Of a stretch of DNA of 42,846 bases, positions 33,801 through 42,740 are shown piece after piece; the first letter of the stretch is position 1; each line of letters starts with the position of its first letter. Both the position numbers and the translations under genes were made by a program. The stretch is from NCBI GenBank assembly GCA_002794105.1, contig PHFL01000077.1, positions 1-42,846 on the forward strand. The letters run 5' to 3'. The notes under the pieces are model-generated. The model was not told the DNA's origin. It saw only the letters and a program-made list of their open reading frames with translations, and did no database searches. This stretch comes from Candidatus Thermochlorobacter aerophilus (GTDB taxonomy: Bacteria; Bacteroidota; Chlorobiia; Chlorobiales; Thermochlorobacteraceae).

Positions 33801-34023
33801 GCTGGTATCTCCCCCGAAGTCCTAAAAAAATTGCCAAGAAGTTTGGTCTCACTTCTCATTGAAAGGCGACGCGCCCACAAGGCTACAGCGAAGCGCAGCG
33901 CGTGAGCGGTGCTCAATGGTAGCGTTAATTGGAAGAGAAACTAAATGAAATAAAAAACTTCGGTTTTGCAAAGCAAAAATAGAAATGTAAGCCTGTAGCG
34001 TCAGTAACCTTAGCAAGATATGT
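33801..34023. other. Intergenic region upstream of gltB
   Basis: This 223-bp gap lies between the second acylase gene's stop and gltB (both minus). Apart from the gltB Shine-Dalgarno it holds a compact symmetric sequence, TTTTGCAAAGCAAAA (33964-33978), which may be a regulator site. No gene or terminator with a T-run is clear. Confidence 0.45.
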
Positions 34024-36846
34024 TTATGCTGGCTGAGCAGGCGAGGGTTTCAGAAAAAGGAAAGCGCGCAAGGCACTGCCCGTTGCTCCACCAAGCCCGC
34101 CGATAACCAAACCAACCAGAGTAGTGATAATAACCAAAAAGATAGGATGTGCCAGTTTGATAAGCACAGCAATCTTTGAGGCAATCAGGTCACTTGGACC
34201 GTTCATCAGATGAAGTGAAAAACCGAGCCAGAGTGCGCCCACAAGAAGCGCGCCCACTATGAAGCCAAACTTTACACGTGAGATAAGCAGTGAAGTAAAG
34301 AGTAGCGCCAGTGCCCACCACAACCACCATTGCTCAAGCAGCCAGCGCCCTATCGTAGAAAAAATCTGCCCATCGGGCGAACTGGGTAGCAGCGTAGTCT
34401 TGCCAATGATGCTGGACACATTTTCGCTTGGAGAACGCAAAAATTTTATTGGATAGTAGCGACCCTCTGCCCAATCAATAATCAAATGGTCATAGAAGAA
34501 TGAGCCGGGGTTGCCTGACTGACCGCCGGGATAAATGCTCCAAGCCTGAAGCGTGTCGCCAAGTTGCACCACCATGCGCCACGATGGTCCAAACCGCTGT
34601 GAGGTCGCATTCACCGTGTTGTAGTTGCCAGATGTAGAAAGGGTGCGTGAGAAGGCATCAAGACGTGCCAAGTGCTGAATGGTGGTTTTGCGCACAGTGC
34701 CCCATTTCCAGCTTTCACCAAAATCACCGTAGCGTGTGCGAAGTGTATCCACAGCAGCACGAAAAGCCGTGTGAGCAAGGTCGGAGAGCGTCTCGGTCTC
34801 TGGCGTATTCACATTATCGATGAATGAAGTTTTGGCGGTGCCAGTAAGTTGCGCAGCGGTAACGTTGCGTATAGGTCGTGGCAAAATGTTGGGTAAATCA
34901 TCATCCCACAGGGCATGGCTCAGTTCGCTGGCAAACGCTTCAAAAATAGTGGGCGCAATAAGTTCGGAACGATATTCGAAGTTCCAGCGACGCAGTTCAT
35001 CGAGGCACTTTTGCTCTAAGCTATTGAATGAAGCGGTGCGAAGGGCATCCAGCAGGGGTGGTAAAATCAGGCGTGCAAATGCGTTAAGGTTATCGGTTTG
35101 CAAAGCCATCATCTGTTCAGGCGAGAGCCGACCGCTGGCAATCCACTTTCTCAATTGCTCATTGATGCGCTGACTGCGTTCAAACGCCGCATAGTCCCAG
35201 CCTAAGTAGTAGGGATAGGTCGAGTCGCTCGGATGCTGATTGGCGGAGCTGACAAAGCCACGTTCGGGATTGATAAGGTGCGGCAAACTCTCGCGCGGCA
35301 GGCGCGCAGAAAGCAGGGCAGAAGGGTCAGAGGCATCTAAGATGCTGGCACCTTGATACGGCTTGCGAACTGGAAAATTGCCATAGTGCCAAATGGCGAT
35401 GTCGCCAGACTTGCTGGCAAAGGCAAAGTTCTGTGCAGGCGTGTTGTAATGCGAAAGGGCGTCGAGGTAGTCGCGCAAGGTTTTAGCGCGGTTGAGCTTA
35501 AGAAAAGTGAGCAGTTCGTTGTTGGATTCTGTTGCAAGCCAGTGTAGCGCTTTGCCTTTGGGTACGCGCTCATCAAACGGGGTTTCGTGAGAACGGTAAG
35601 GAATGGGTCCAAGTCGGGTGTAATAGACCGTATCCATTTGGCTGGGTTGCCCGCGCACCTTGATTTCCTCGACGACACGTTCAACTGGTAGCGTTTCCTG
35701 ACCGTAGCGATAGGTTTGGCGCTGTTCATCGAGCTGCACATCATACCAGTCGAGCACATCTGAGCCAGCGTTGGTCACGCCCCATGCCACATCACGATTG
35801 AAGCCGATGATGATACCGGGCAGCGACGGCGAAGAAACGCCATAGACATTGAGCCCGGCACTATCGCAGATGAGCTGTGTTTCATACCAAATCGAGGGCA
35901 AGCTCAGGCTAAGGTGTGGGTCATTGCAAAGAATTGGGTAGCCTGTCGCTGTATGTTTGCCTGAAACTGCCCAATTGTTGCTGCCAGCCAGAACCTCATG
36001 CTCAAAAGGTGGCTTAGAGTAGAGTCCAGTCCTGAGCGTATCGAGCGGCATCGCACGGCTGCTGTCATGCCGCATTAGTAGCAAAAGTGAATCTGCTGTT
36101 TGCTCATGAGTTTGAGCGTTGCTCATCAAAGTATATGGTGCAACAGGTTCGGTGTATGGCGGATGAATAGGGTAGATGGCTTGCAACTTGTCTTTGGGTA
36201 GCAAAGCTAAGGCTTGGGTAAATGCGGCGTCGTTGTTGCGAAAGGTGAGGTCAAAAGAAAAGCTCGCAAACAGTGCCGCAGTTTTTTCAATAGACCATTT
36301 TTCAGGCTTGTAGTCCAAAATTTTATACTCCACAGGCAAAGTTTGTTCGGTCAGCGATTCAATCCACGCGTTGACGCCGTCAGTGTAAGCCGAGACTGCA
36401 AGACGGGTTTCGCTGTGGCGAGCAATGTTTTGAGCGGCAATTTTGGCAAGCATGGGCATACCGATGCGGCGCCGAAAGCGGTCGAACGCCACACCGCGCT
36501 CGCCAATCACTTCCGAGATGCGCCCCACAGCCGCCAAGGCTTGAAACTCCATTTGCCACAAGCGGTGGCGAGCAGTCAGGTATCCCTGTGCAAAGTAAAG
36601 GTCATGCAGAGTTTGGGCAAAAATGTGCGGAACATGGCGCTCATCCCAAACCACTTCGACAGGATGCTCAAGCTGCGTAAAATGTAGGGTTTGCGGCAGT
36701 GAATCTAATGAGCGGTTGTTTGTCCAAAAGCCTGAAAACGGGTTGAAAAATTTGCCAATAGGTGGCAGAGGTGCAAAGGCTGTGTTTAAGGCGTAGAAAG
36801 CGCCACCAGAGAGCAGGAGCCAGAGCAAAAGATAAAGCAGTCGCAT
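34024..36846 (-). CDS. Penicillin-acylase-family Ntn hydrolase with C-terminal membrane helices (paralogue 2)
   Basis: The 940-residue precursor has an N-terminal hydrophobic helix, then VVWDERHVPHIFA and FAQGYLTARHRLWQME. The cleavage site is LAG/SNNWAV with Ser289 as nucleophile, followed by GYPILCNDPHLSL. It differs from the first paralogue by about 115 extra C-terminal residues with three hydrophobic helices (WWALALLFTSLLIS..., FGFIVGALLVGALWLGF, and PIFLVIITTLVGLVIGGLGG), which would tether the mature enzyme to the membrane at both ends. Classical penicillin acylases are soluble. It begins 3 bp after the SDR stop, so it is part of the MFS-RlpA-SDR-acylase run. Confidence 0.92.
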   Translation of the reverse strand: MRLLYLLLWLLLSGGAFYALNTAFAPLPPIGKFFNPFSGFWTNNRSLDSLPQTLHFTQLEHPVEVVWDERHVPHIFAQTLHDLYFAQGYLTARHRLWQMEFQALAAVGRISEVIGERGVAFDRFRRRIGMPMLAKIAAQNIARHSETRLAVSAYTDGVNAWIESLTEQTLPVEYKILDYKPEKWSIEKTAALFASFSFDLTFRNNDAAFTQALALLPKDKLQAIYPIHPPYTEPVAPYTLMSNAQTHEQTADSLLLLMRHDSSRAMPLDTLRTGLYSKPPFEHEVLAGSNNWAVSGKHTATGYPILCNDPHLSLSLPSIWYETQLICDSAGLNVYGVSSPSLPGIIIGFNRDVAWGVTNAGSDVLDWYDVQLDEQRQTYRYGQETLPVERVVEEIKVRGQPSQMDTVYYTRLGPIPYRSHETPFDERVPKGKALHWLATESNNELLTFLKLNRAKTLRDYLDALSHYNTPAQNFAFASKSGDIAIWHYGNFPVRKPYQGASILDASDPSALLSARLPRESLPHLINPERGFVSSANQHPSDSTYPYYLGWDYAAFERSQRINEQLRKWIASGRLSPEQMMALQTDNLNAFARLILPPLLDALRTASFNSLEQKCLDELRRWNFEYRSELIAPTIFEAFASELSHALWDDDLPNILPRPIRNVTAAQLTGTAKTSFIDNVNTPETETLSDLAHTAFRAAVDTLRTRYGDFGESWKWGTVRKTTIQHLARLDAFSRTLSTSGNYNTVNATSQRFGPSWRMVVQLGDTLQAWSIYPGGQSGNPGSFFYDHLIIDWAEGRYYPIKFLRSPSENVSSIIGKTTLLPSSPDGQIFSTIGRWLLEQWWLWWALALLFTSLLISRVKFGFIVGALLVGALWLGFSLHLMNGPSDLIASKIAVLIKLAHPIFLVIITTLVGLVIGGLGGATGSALRAFLFLKPSPAQPA

Positions 36847-36849
36847 GCA

Positions 36850-37704
36850 CTAATCGGAAAGATGGGTCAGTTCAGCGCTGATTTGCCAGAGCCGTTTTGC
36901 ATCGGCTTCGTTGTAGGAAGCGCTCGATGAAGGCACAGCGCGCTTGTTATCAAAATACTTGCCCGTGACGCCTTCAACTTCAGGCGAGGAAGCAAGATAG
37001 ACCGAAGTTTCTGCTCCTTTTTCAGGACTTGCCAGAAAAATGCCCGCAAGCGTATTGATGATGCCCAAGTTACGAAAAAGTTTCGTGCCAATGACGCCCG
37101 GATGAAGGCAATTGACGGTTACGCCAGTGCCAGCCAGTCGGCGCGCCAGCTCGTATGTGAAAAGAATGTTCGCCAGTTTGGATTGACTGTATGCCCGCCA
37201 GCCATTGTAGCCTTTTTCGCCTTGCAAGTTGTCAAAATCCATGCGTGCACCAAAGTGCGCAGCTGACGAGACATTGATGATGCGCGAAGGCGCCGCCGCT
37301 TTGATGGGCTCCAAAAGCAAATTGGTAAGCAAAAAATACGCCAGATGATTGACCGCAAAGGTCATCTCAATACCATCTACTGAACGCTTGAAGGTGTTTT
37401 CAACAATGCCAGCGTTGTTAATCAGGACATCAATTTTGGGATAAGTGCGTTTAATGTCTGCCGCCACGCGGCGAATTTCAGCTTGAGACGATAAATCGGC
37501 AGTAAAACCATCCAATTCAGCACTTGGCACAGCTTGAAGGATAGCAGACTTGGCGTCTTCACATTTGGCTGGGGTGCGACAAATCAGCCCGACACGTGCG
37601 CCCATTCGAGCTAAAGCTTTGGCGGTCTCAAACCCAATGCCACTGTTTGCGCCTGTAACGAGGCAAATTTTCCCCTTCATGGAGATATTTTGAGCATTCG
37701 ACAT
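36850..37704 (-). CDS. Short-chain dehydrogenase/reductase (retinol-dehydrogenase-like)
   Basis: The 284-residue product is an NAD(P)-dependent SDR. The cofactor motif TGANSGIG lies at residues ~18-25, NNAG at ~93-96, the catalytic Ser in RIINVSSAAHFG, and YSQSKLAN supplies the catalytic Tyr and Lys. The RICRTPAKCEDAK-like segment and HPGVIGTKLFRN resemble the retinol dehydrogenase/protochlorophyllide-reductase-like branch that often acts on lipids or pigments; the substrate is unknown. The start at 37704 is uncertain, since ATG 37680 (MKGKICLVTG) is also plausible and neither has a clear Shine-Dalgarno. Confidence 0.93.
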   Translation of the reverse strand: MSNAQNISMKGKICLVTGANSGIGFETAKALARMGARVGLICRTPAKCEDAKSAILQAVPSAELDGFTADLSSQAEIRRVAADIKRTYPKIDVLINNAGIVENTFKRSVDGIEMTFAVNHLAYFLLTNLLLEPIKAAAPSRIINVSSAAHFGARMDFDNLQGEKGYNGWRAYSQSKLANILFTYELARRLAGTGVTVNCLHPGVIGTKLFRNLGIINTLAGIFLASPEKGAETSVYLASSPEVEGVTGKYFDNKRAVPSSSASYNEADAKRLWQISAELTHLSD

Positions 37705-37781
37705 AGAAGAAAAATAGTAAAGTTTCCCGAGAGCGATATAGATGCGCCAAAAAGTATTCCTTCAAGGAAACGCATAGCAAA

Positions 37782-38258
37782 TTAATTTGCAAGTACTTCA
37801 ATTCTGACTTTCACTACGCCAGCTTGAATCATCTCGAGATGTTGTGCAGCGCTGGGTGAAAGGTCAATGATGCGCCCCTTGCTATTGGGCGGCAGACGGT
37901 CGTTGATGCGAACAATCACACTTTTGTTGTTGGTAAGGTTTGTAACGCGCACGCGTGTGCCGAAGGGCAAATGCAGGTGTGCGGCAGTCAGCGCTTGTGC
38001 GTCAAAAATTTCGCCGCTGCTGGTTCGCCGACCGTGAAACTCCATAGCGTAGTAAGAAGCAAGCCCTTCTTCTATTGAGAGAACCTGTGCGGAGACAGAA
38101 GCGGCAGGGGCAGACGGTGGCGGTGCAGAGCGAACCACTTCCGACCTTGGCGCAGCGGCAGGCGGTGCACTTGACCCAGAAGTGAAACGCGCCACCGAGC
38201 GGCAACCCATAAGCCCCAGCAAGATAAGCGCACAAAACAGATGCAGCCAGTGTCTCAT
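37782..38258 (-). CDS. rlpA: RlpA-family lipoprotein (double-psi beta-barrel)
   Basis: RlpA proteins are outer-membrane lipoproteins; some are septal lytic transglycosylases. I place the start at ATG 38258, because it gives a signal peptide with lipobox ([13 protein letters not shown]) and removes an extension overlapping the MFS gene. The 158-residue product has a Pro/Ala/Ser-rich linker, then the RlpA double-psi barrel: [61 protein letters not shown]. The Glu-His-Asp pattern of active enzymes (E in MEFHGR, H in [10 protein letters not shown] in INDR) seems present. There is no SPOR domain. Confidence 0.9.
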   Translation of the reverse strand: MRHWLHLFCALILLGLMGCRSVARFTSGSSAPPAAAPRSEVVRSAPPPSAPAASVSAQVLSIEEGLASYYAMEFHGRRTSSGEIFDAQALTAAHLHLPFGTRVRVTNLTNNKSVIVRINDRLPPNSKGRIIDLSPSAAQHLEMIQAGVVKVRIEVLAN

Positions 38259-38310
38259 TAGCAATTCAGCGATGAGTGCATGAGCAAGATAGGTGACAGG
38301 AGCAGAATTT

Positions 38311-39486
38311 TCATGATGAGTAAAAAGCCATAGAAGGCGAAAGTTTGCGAACAAGTCTGATAGCAATCAAAAGCGCGGAAAGCGGATAGAGCGCTGAAAA
38401 AGCATAGATTTGCTCAAGCGGGAAATAGGCACGAAGCGGAGCAATGCCATATGAAGCAAAGCCAATACCAAGCATGACGAATGCACTCATCAGCCCGCCC
38501 GTTGTGGCAGCATGTTGCGGAAAATATCGCATCGCCAAGCTGACATTGAGTGGGAAAAATGCCGAGCAGCCGAGCCCAGCAAGTGAAAAGCATAGTAGCA
38601 AAGGCAGAGCACCACTAACCATAGGAAGTAGCAAGAAAGCCAGTATCATCAAAAGAGGGAGCGCAAGGTAAATTTTTTCTGCACCAATACGCCGAGCTAA
38701 AACTGATGCGGCAAATCGTCCTACCGTAAGGGCAAACCAAAAGACCGAAAGTCCAAAACCGGCTGTCGGTTCAGGTAAGCCTTTTGCTTCTCGCAGAAAG
38801 ATAACTGCCCAGTTCGAGAAGGTGGCTTCGCAAAGCGCATAGAGCACAGCGATGACACAAAAAAGCCAAAGCTCAAATGGAATGGAAGAAGACATATGTT
38901 CATGCGAGGACTTCGGCATGGTCGCCCGAAGAGGCAAAGTGAAAGAAAAAGTAGCCAAAGAAAACATGATAAGTGCGGTTAGAAGCGGATAGGCAACCCA
39001 GCCGATAGTATGTTCTGCGAGTGCAAGCAAAGCAGGTGAAATTGTTGCCCCAATGCCGAAAGCAACATGAACGAAAATAATTGCCGCATCGTGGTGAAGA
39101 GGAAAAAATTGCGTAGGATAAAAGTTGACCGCCGTGCCTGTAAAGCCGAAACCAATGCCCAGCACCGAAATTGAAATAAGCACGAGTGCATGGCTGTGCA
39201 TAGGGTAACTTAGTGCCAAGATGGCTTGCGAGAGTGCATATCCAAAAATGCCAACGAGAAGAATAAGCTTAAGTGGGATGCGCCTGACAAGAAAAGCCGC
39301 AGCAAGGGAGCTTAGAATAGCAAAGAAAATCAAGGCAAGGTAGAGCAGTCCGTAGTCGCTATCGCTAAAGCGGTGATGTGATTTGAAGACTGCGGCGCTG
39401 GCAGGAAAGACGATATTTCCAATGCCTTGAAAAAACGCTACGGCGTAGACGAAAGCAATTTCAGTAGGGCGATATGTTGGTAACAT
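38311..39486 (-). CDS. Major facilitator superfamily transporter
   Basis: The 391-residue product has about 12 hydrophobic segments split by a short cytoplasmic loop near residue 190-200, the MFS layout. An [23 protein letters not shown] segment resembles the loop 2-3 region, and a C-terminal repeat has [21 protein letters not shown]. Overall similarity is to sugar/fucose-permease-like or unassigned MFS carriers; no substrate can be named. It is the first gene of a minus-strand run (RlpA, SDR, acylase) and divergent from sdhC. Confidence 0.88.
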   Translation of the reverse strand: MLPTYRPTEIAFVYAVAFFQGIGNIVFPASAAVFKSHHRFSDSDYGLLYLALIFFAILSSLAAAFLVRRIPLKLILLVGIFGYALSQAILALSYPMHSHALVLISISVLGIGFGFTGTAVNFYPTQFFPLHHDAAIIFVHVAFGIGATISPALLALAEHTIGWVAYPLLTALIMFSLATFSFTLPLRATMPKSSHEHMSSSIPFELWLFCVIAVLYALCEATFSNWAVIFLREAKGLPEPTAGFGLSVFWFALTVGRFAASVLARRIGAEKIYLALPLLMILAFLLLPMVSGALPLLLCFSLAGLGCSAFFPLNVSLAMRYFPQHAATTGGLMSAFVMLGIGFASYGIAPLRAYFPLEQIYAFSALYPLSALLIAIRLVRKLSPSMAFYSS

Positions 39487-39605
39487 AAAGCAAACTCGAG
39501 CTTAATACGAGAGATTGAAGAATATAGCGAATGTGTTGCCAGCAGGTGAATGCGCATCACGCCGAACACAAACTGACTGTGCGCTGTTATCAAGGAGCAG
39601 GATGA

Positions 39606-39639
39606 CTAATGCAAAAATTGCCATGAGGTTTTGCATTAG
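39606..39639. promoter_or_regulatory. Perfect 11-bp inverted repeat upstream of sdhC
   Basis: CTAATGCAAAA (39606-39616) and TTTTGCATTAG (39629-39639) are exact reverse complements with a 12-base spacer. They lie in the 265-bp gap between the MFS gene start (39486, minus) and sdhC (39752, plus). There is no T-run after it, so an operator or 5'-leader hairpin for the sdh operon (or the MFS gene) is more likely than a terminator. Half-sites resemble TTTTGCA symmetries at 25390-25413 and 33964-33978. Confidence 0.55.
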
Positions 39640-39751
39640 CCAAAAGAAAGATTAAATTTTGAAACAAACTAACCGCAAATCTTGGCGCAGCAATTCTCGG
39701 TCGCCAAGTTTTCTTCTCAAACTGAACTATTCAGAAAGGTAGTTGAGCAGT

Positions 39752-40195
39752 ATGGCAGTAGAAACACAGAATCCGAAAACCGCCCCAAAACTTCCCTATG
39801 TTGCAGGCTTTCAAGGTGCAGTGCAGCGCATTCTTGAATACAAATGGCGTCCCGGCATGTGGGCATGGATTCTGCACCGCATATCTGGGATTGGCATGGT
39901 GGTCTATTTGGTCATTCACATCTTTGGGCTGCGTGCGCTGTACGACCCTGCAAAATTTGATGCACTCATGAGCTCATACCGTAGCCCGCTCTTCAAGCTG
40001 GGTGAATTTGCGCTCTTAGCCATCGTAACTTACCACTCCATCAATGGCTTTCGCATCGTGATGGTGGATTTTCTAGGCTGGTCGCCAAAGCAGAAGCGGA
40101 TGTTTTATGCCACATTGGTGTTATCTGCTATAATCATTTTGCTGGGCGGCTATCCAATTCTGGCGCCATATTTCATCATACCTCTCTTCAAATAA
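39752..40195 (+). CDS. sdhC: Succinate dehydrogenase/fumarate reductase cytochrome b subunit
   Basis: This is the membrane subunit anchoring succinate dehydrogenase (complex II) and binding heme b/quinone. From ATG 39752 it has 147 residues; an in-frame TTG at 39743 is an alternative, and neither is ideally spaced from AAAGG (39735-39739). Three hydrophobic helices are seen. The conserved HRISGIGMVVYLVIHIFGL gives the Ser/His quinone and heme-region residues, and AIVTYHSINGFRIV carries another conserved His. It is the first gene of sdhC-sdhD-sdhA. Confidence 0.92.
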   Translation: MAVETQNPKTAPKLPYVAGFQGAVQRILEYKWRPGMWAWILHRISGIGMVVYLVIHIFGLRALYDPAKFDALMSSYRSPLFKLGEFALLAIVTYHSINGFRIVMVDFLGWSPKQKRMFYATLVLSAIIILLGGYPILAPYFIIPLFK

Positions 40196-40216
40196 AATCA
40201 AGAAAGGAAGTTTAAG

Positions 40217-40720
40217 ATGCAACGAGAAGCAAAGAGAAGTGGTGCCTTTGGCTGGTTTTTCCAGCGCATATCTGGAATTTTGCTCTTAGCAACACTCATT
40301 GGGCACTTCTGGGTACAGCACATGCCCACTGATTATTTGGCTGACGAAGAAGAATACAAGCAAATTCGTGCCGCATACGCAGAAAAATACCCTGAGTATA
40401 AAAAAGCCGTCGAAGCTGGCCTGATTACCGACCCGAAGTTCGGCGAGCATATCATCACATATGAGAAAGTTACCAAGCGGTTATCCAATCCGCTTTGGAA
40501 GGCTTTTGACTTGCTCTTTCTCATCTTCGGCTTGTATCACGGCTTTAACGGCATGCTGAACATCATTGACGATTACGCTAAGAACAAAGGGTTAAGACTG
40601 ACGCTGGTGGCAACATGCTGGGTATTGGCACTGGCACTATTTGTCATCGGAGCGCAAACCGTTCTGACGGCAGGACCATATCAACCGCCGAGTTTCAGCA
40701 TAAGCCAATTGTGGCAATAA
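40217..40720 (+). CDS. sdhD: Succinate dehydrogenase membrane anchor subunit with an unusual loop
   Basis: The 167-residue product has three transmembrane helices. Helix 1 has FQRISGILLLATLIGHFWVQH; helix 2 has LLFLIFGLYHGFNGMLNIIDDY, whose His and DDY are typical of SdhD; helix 3 has VLALALFVIGAQTV. Between helices 1 and 2 lies a charged insert of about 50-55 residues (ADEEEYKQIRAAYAEKYPEY...), longer than in many SdhD proteins, which are near 110-130 residues. A Shine-Dalgarno (GAAAGGAAG, 40203-40211) supports the start. sdhA follows after 61 bp. Confidence 0.88.
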   Translation: MQREAKRSGAFGWFFQRISGILLLATLIGHFWVQHMPTDYLADEEEYKQIRAAYAEKYPEYKKAVEAGLITDPKFGEHIITYEKVTKRLSNPLWKAFDLLFLIFGLYHGFNGMLNIIDDYAKNKGLRLTLVATCWVLALALFVIGAQTVLTAGPYQPPSFSISQLWQ

Positions 40721-40781
40721 GCAGTGTGGCGAACTGTGCTGAACAAAGGAAATTCTAAACTCACAAAATTGAAGTAGTAAT

Positions 40782-42548
40782 ATGTCGGTGTTTAATCATG
40801 ATATCGTGATTGTCGGAGCGGGTTTGGCAGGGCTGCGTGCCGCTGTGGAAGCTGCAGAGTATTGCGATGTTGCCGTAATTTCAAAATTGCACCCGCTTCG
40901 CTCACACTCTGGTGCGGCACAGGGCGGAATCTGTGCGGCGCTGGGCAATGAAGAAGAAGACTACCCTATATGGCACGCCTTTGATACCGTCAAAGGGTCA
41001 GACTATCTGGGCGACCAAGACGCCATTGAAATCATGTGCAACGATGCGCCACGAGCAATTATTGAAATGGAGCATTTTGGCGTGCCCTTCTCACGCACAA
41101 AAGATGGGAAAATTGCACAACGCCCATTTGGCGGACACACGCGCAATTTTGGAGAAGCACCAGTGCGCCGCGCTTGCTATGCCGCCGATAGAACTGGACA
41201 TGTTTGCCTACACACGCTCTATGAGCAATGCATCAAGCGCAAGGTGCGCTTCTACAACGAGTTTCAAGTATTAGACCTGTGTGAGACCGATGGCGTAGTG
41301 TGCGGAGTAGTAACCTACAACATCCGCACTGGTGATATTGACCTCTTCAGCGCCAAAGCAGTGATGTTTGCAACGGGCGGATTTGGACGAGCCTACAAAA
41401 CCACATCTAACGCCCACGCCAATACAGGTGATGGACTTGCCATCGCCATGCGGCACGGTATTCCGCTCGAGGATATGGAGTTTGTGCAATTTCACCCAAC
41501 AGGGCTCTATCGCTTGGGCATTTTGGTCACGGAAGGTGCGCGAGGCGAAGGCGGTGTGCTGCGTAATGCCGCAGGCGAACGGTTCATGGAACGCTATGCG
41601 CCAACCGTCAAAGATCTTGCCCCACGCGATATGATTTCGCGTGCAATGTATATTGAGGTGCGTGAAGGCAGAGGCGTAGGCAAAAATAAAGACTATATCA
41701 ACCTAGACCTAACACACCTAACACTTAAACAAATTGAGACAAAACTACCAGAAATTTCAACCTTCGCCAAAATTTATTTAGGCATTGACCCTTCAAAGCA
41801 TCCTATCCCTGTGCAACCGACATGCCACTATGCCATGGGAGGCATCCCAACCACTGTTGATGGTCGGGTTGTCTACAATGAGAAAAACGATGTGAAGATA
41901 GGGTTCTGGGCGGCTGGCGAAGTAGCTTGCGTCTCTGTTCATGGAGCAAATCGTTTGGGCACCAATTCCCTACTGGATTTGATTGTGTTCGGTCGCCGAG
42001 CAGGGAAAGATATGGTAAAGTTTGTGCAAGAGACCAAGGGCAAGATGCCCTTGCAAAAAGATGCAGACAAAAAAGTACGCGAAAAGCTCGATGCAATTCT
42101 TTCGCGCACACAGGGCGAAAGCGTCGCTAAAGTGCGTGAAGATTTGCAACAGATGATGATGGATAAAGTTGGTGTTTTCCGCACAGAAGAATTGCTTGCT
42201 GAAGCCTGTCGCGACATCAAATTACTGCGCCAGCGTGCCAAAAATGTAGTCGTGCAAGACAAAGGCAAACAATTCAACACCGACTTGCTCGATGCTGTAG
42301 AGCTCGAGTTTATGATTGAGTATTCTACAGCTATCATTGAAGGTGCTTATCATCGTAAAGAGTCGCGCGGCGCACATGCCCGAGAGGATTACCCCAAACG
42401 CGATGACGTAAACTGGCTCAAGCATACACTCTGCCTTGTGCATGAAGATGGGCACGCAGAAATCTCGTTCAAACCAGTCAATATGGCACTAGCAGAACGT
42501 GACTGGGAATACCGCGATAAATTCATTCCCAAAGAGCGCAAGTATTAA
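40782..42548 (+). CDS. sdhA: Succinate dehydrogenase flavoprotein subunit
   Basis: The catalytic FAD subunit oxidises succinate to fumarate (or the reverse). The 588-residue product has the dinucleotide-binding GAGLAG (residues 12-17) and the covalent-FAD motif SHSGAAQGG with His42. Other features are QFHPTGLY, the capping-domain and active-site segment [20 protein letters not shown], the substrate-binding DMISRA Arg, and HYAMGGIPT with [13 protein letters not shown]. The C-terminal domain ends normally. Length fits the family. It is the last gene of the operon; a strong terminator follows and no sdhB is seen in the remaining bases. Confidence 0.97.
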   Translation: MSVFNHDIVIVGAGLAGLRAAVEAAEYCDVAVISKLHPLRSHSGAAQGGICAALGNEEEDYPIWHAFDTVKGSDYLGDQDAIEIMCNDAPRAIIEMEHFGVPFSRTKDGKIAQRPFGGHTRNFGEAPVRRACYAADRTGHVCLHTLYEQCIKRKVRFYNEFQVLDLCETDGVVCGVVTYNIRTGDIDLFSAKAVMFATGGFGRAYKTTSNAHANTGDGLAIAMRHGIPLEDMEFVQFHPTGLYRLGILVTEGARGEGGVLRNAAGERFMERYAPTVKDLAPRDMISRAMYIEVREGRGVGKNKDYINLDLTHLTLKQIETKLPEISTFAKIYLGIDPSKHPIPVQPTCHYAMGGIPTTVDGRVVYNEKNDVKIGFWAAGEVACVSVHGANRLGTNSLLDLIVFGRRAGKDMVKFVQETKGKMPLQKDADKKVREKLDAILSRTQGESVAKVREDLQQMMMDKVGVFRTEELLAEACRDIKLLRQRAKNVVVQDKGKQFNTDLLDAVELEFMIEYSTAIIEGAYHRKESRGAHAREDYPKRDDVNWLKHTLCLVHEDGHAEISFKPVNMALAERDWEYRDKFIPKERKY

Positions 42549-42569
42549 AATCAACGCATCAGCGACAAA

Positions 42570-42598
42570 AGCGAACCTCCTATGAGGTTCGCTTTTTT
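42570..42598 (+). terminator. Rho-independent terminator after sdhA
   Basis: AGCGAACCTC (42570-42579) pairs perfectly with GAGGTTCGCT (42584-42593) over a 4-base loop, followed by a run of Ts to 42598. It begins 21 bases after the sdhA stop, ending the sdhC-D-A transcript. Confidence 0.95.
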
Positions 42599-42740
42599 GC
42601 TGCATGAATGCAGAAAAACGGCTATGCTGCAAATGATGCGAGCCCAACAAAGACAAGATGAAGTACGCTTCCTGGTAGAGAGGGCTTATTTCTGCTAAAA
42701 AAGCAGAGTTTAATCTGGTCCTAGTGTGCCTTGAAACGAC

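Noticed and set aside
36214..36687. 157-codon plus-strand frame inside the second acylase gene
   Set aside because: Antisense to a conserved acylase region (FAQGYLTARHRLWQME); a shadow.
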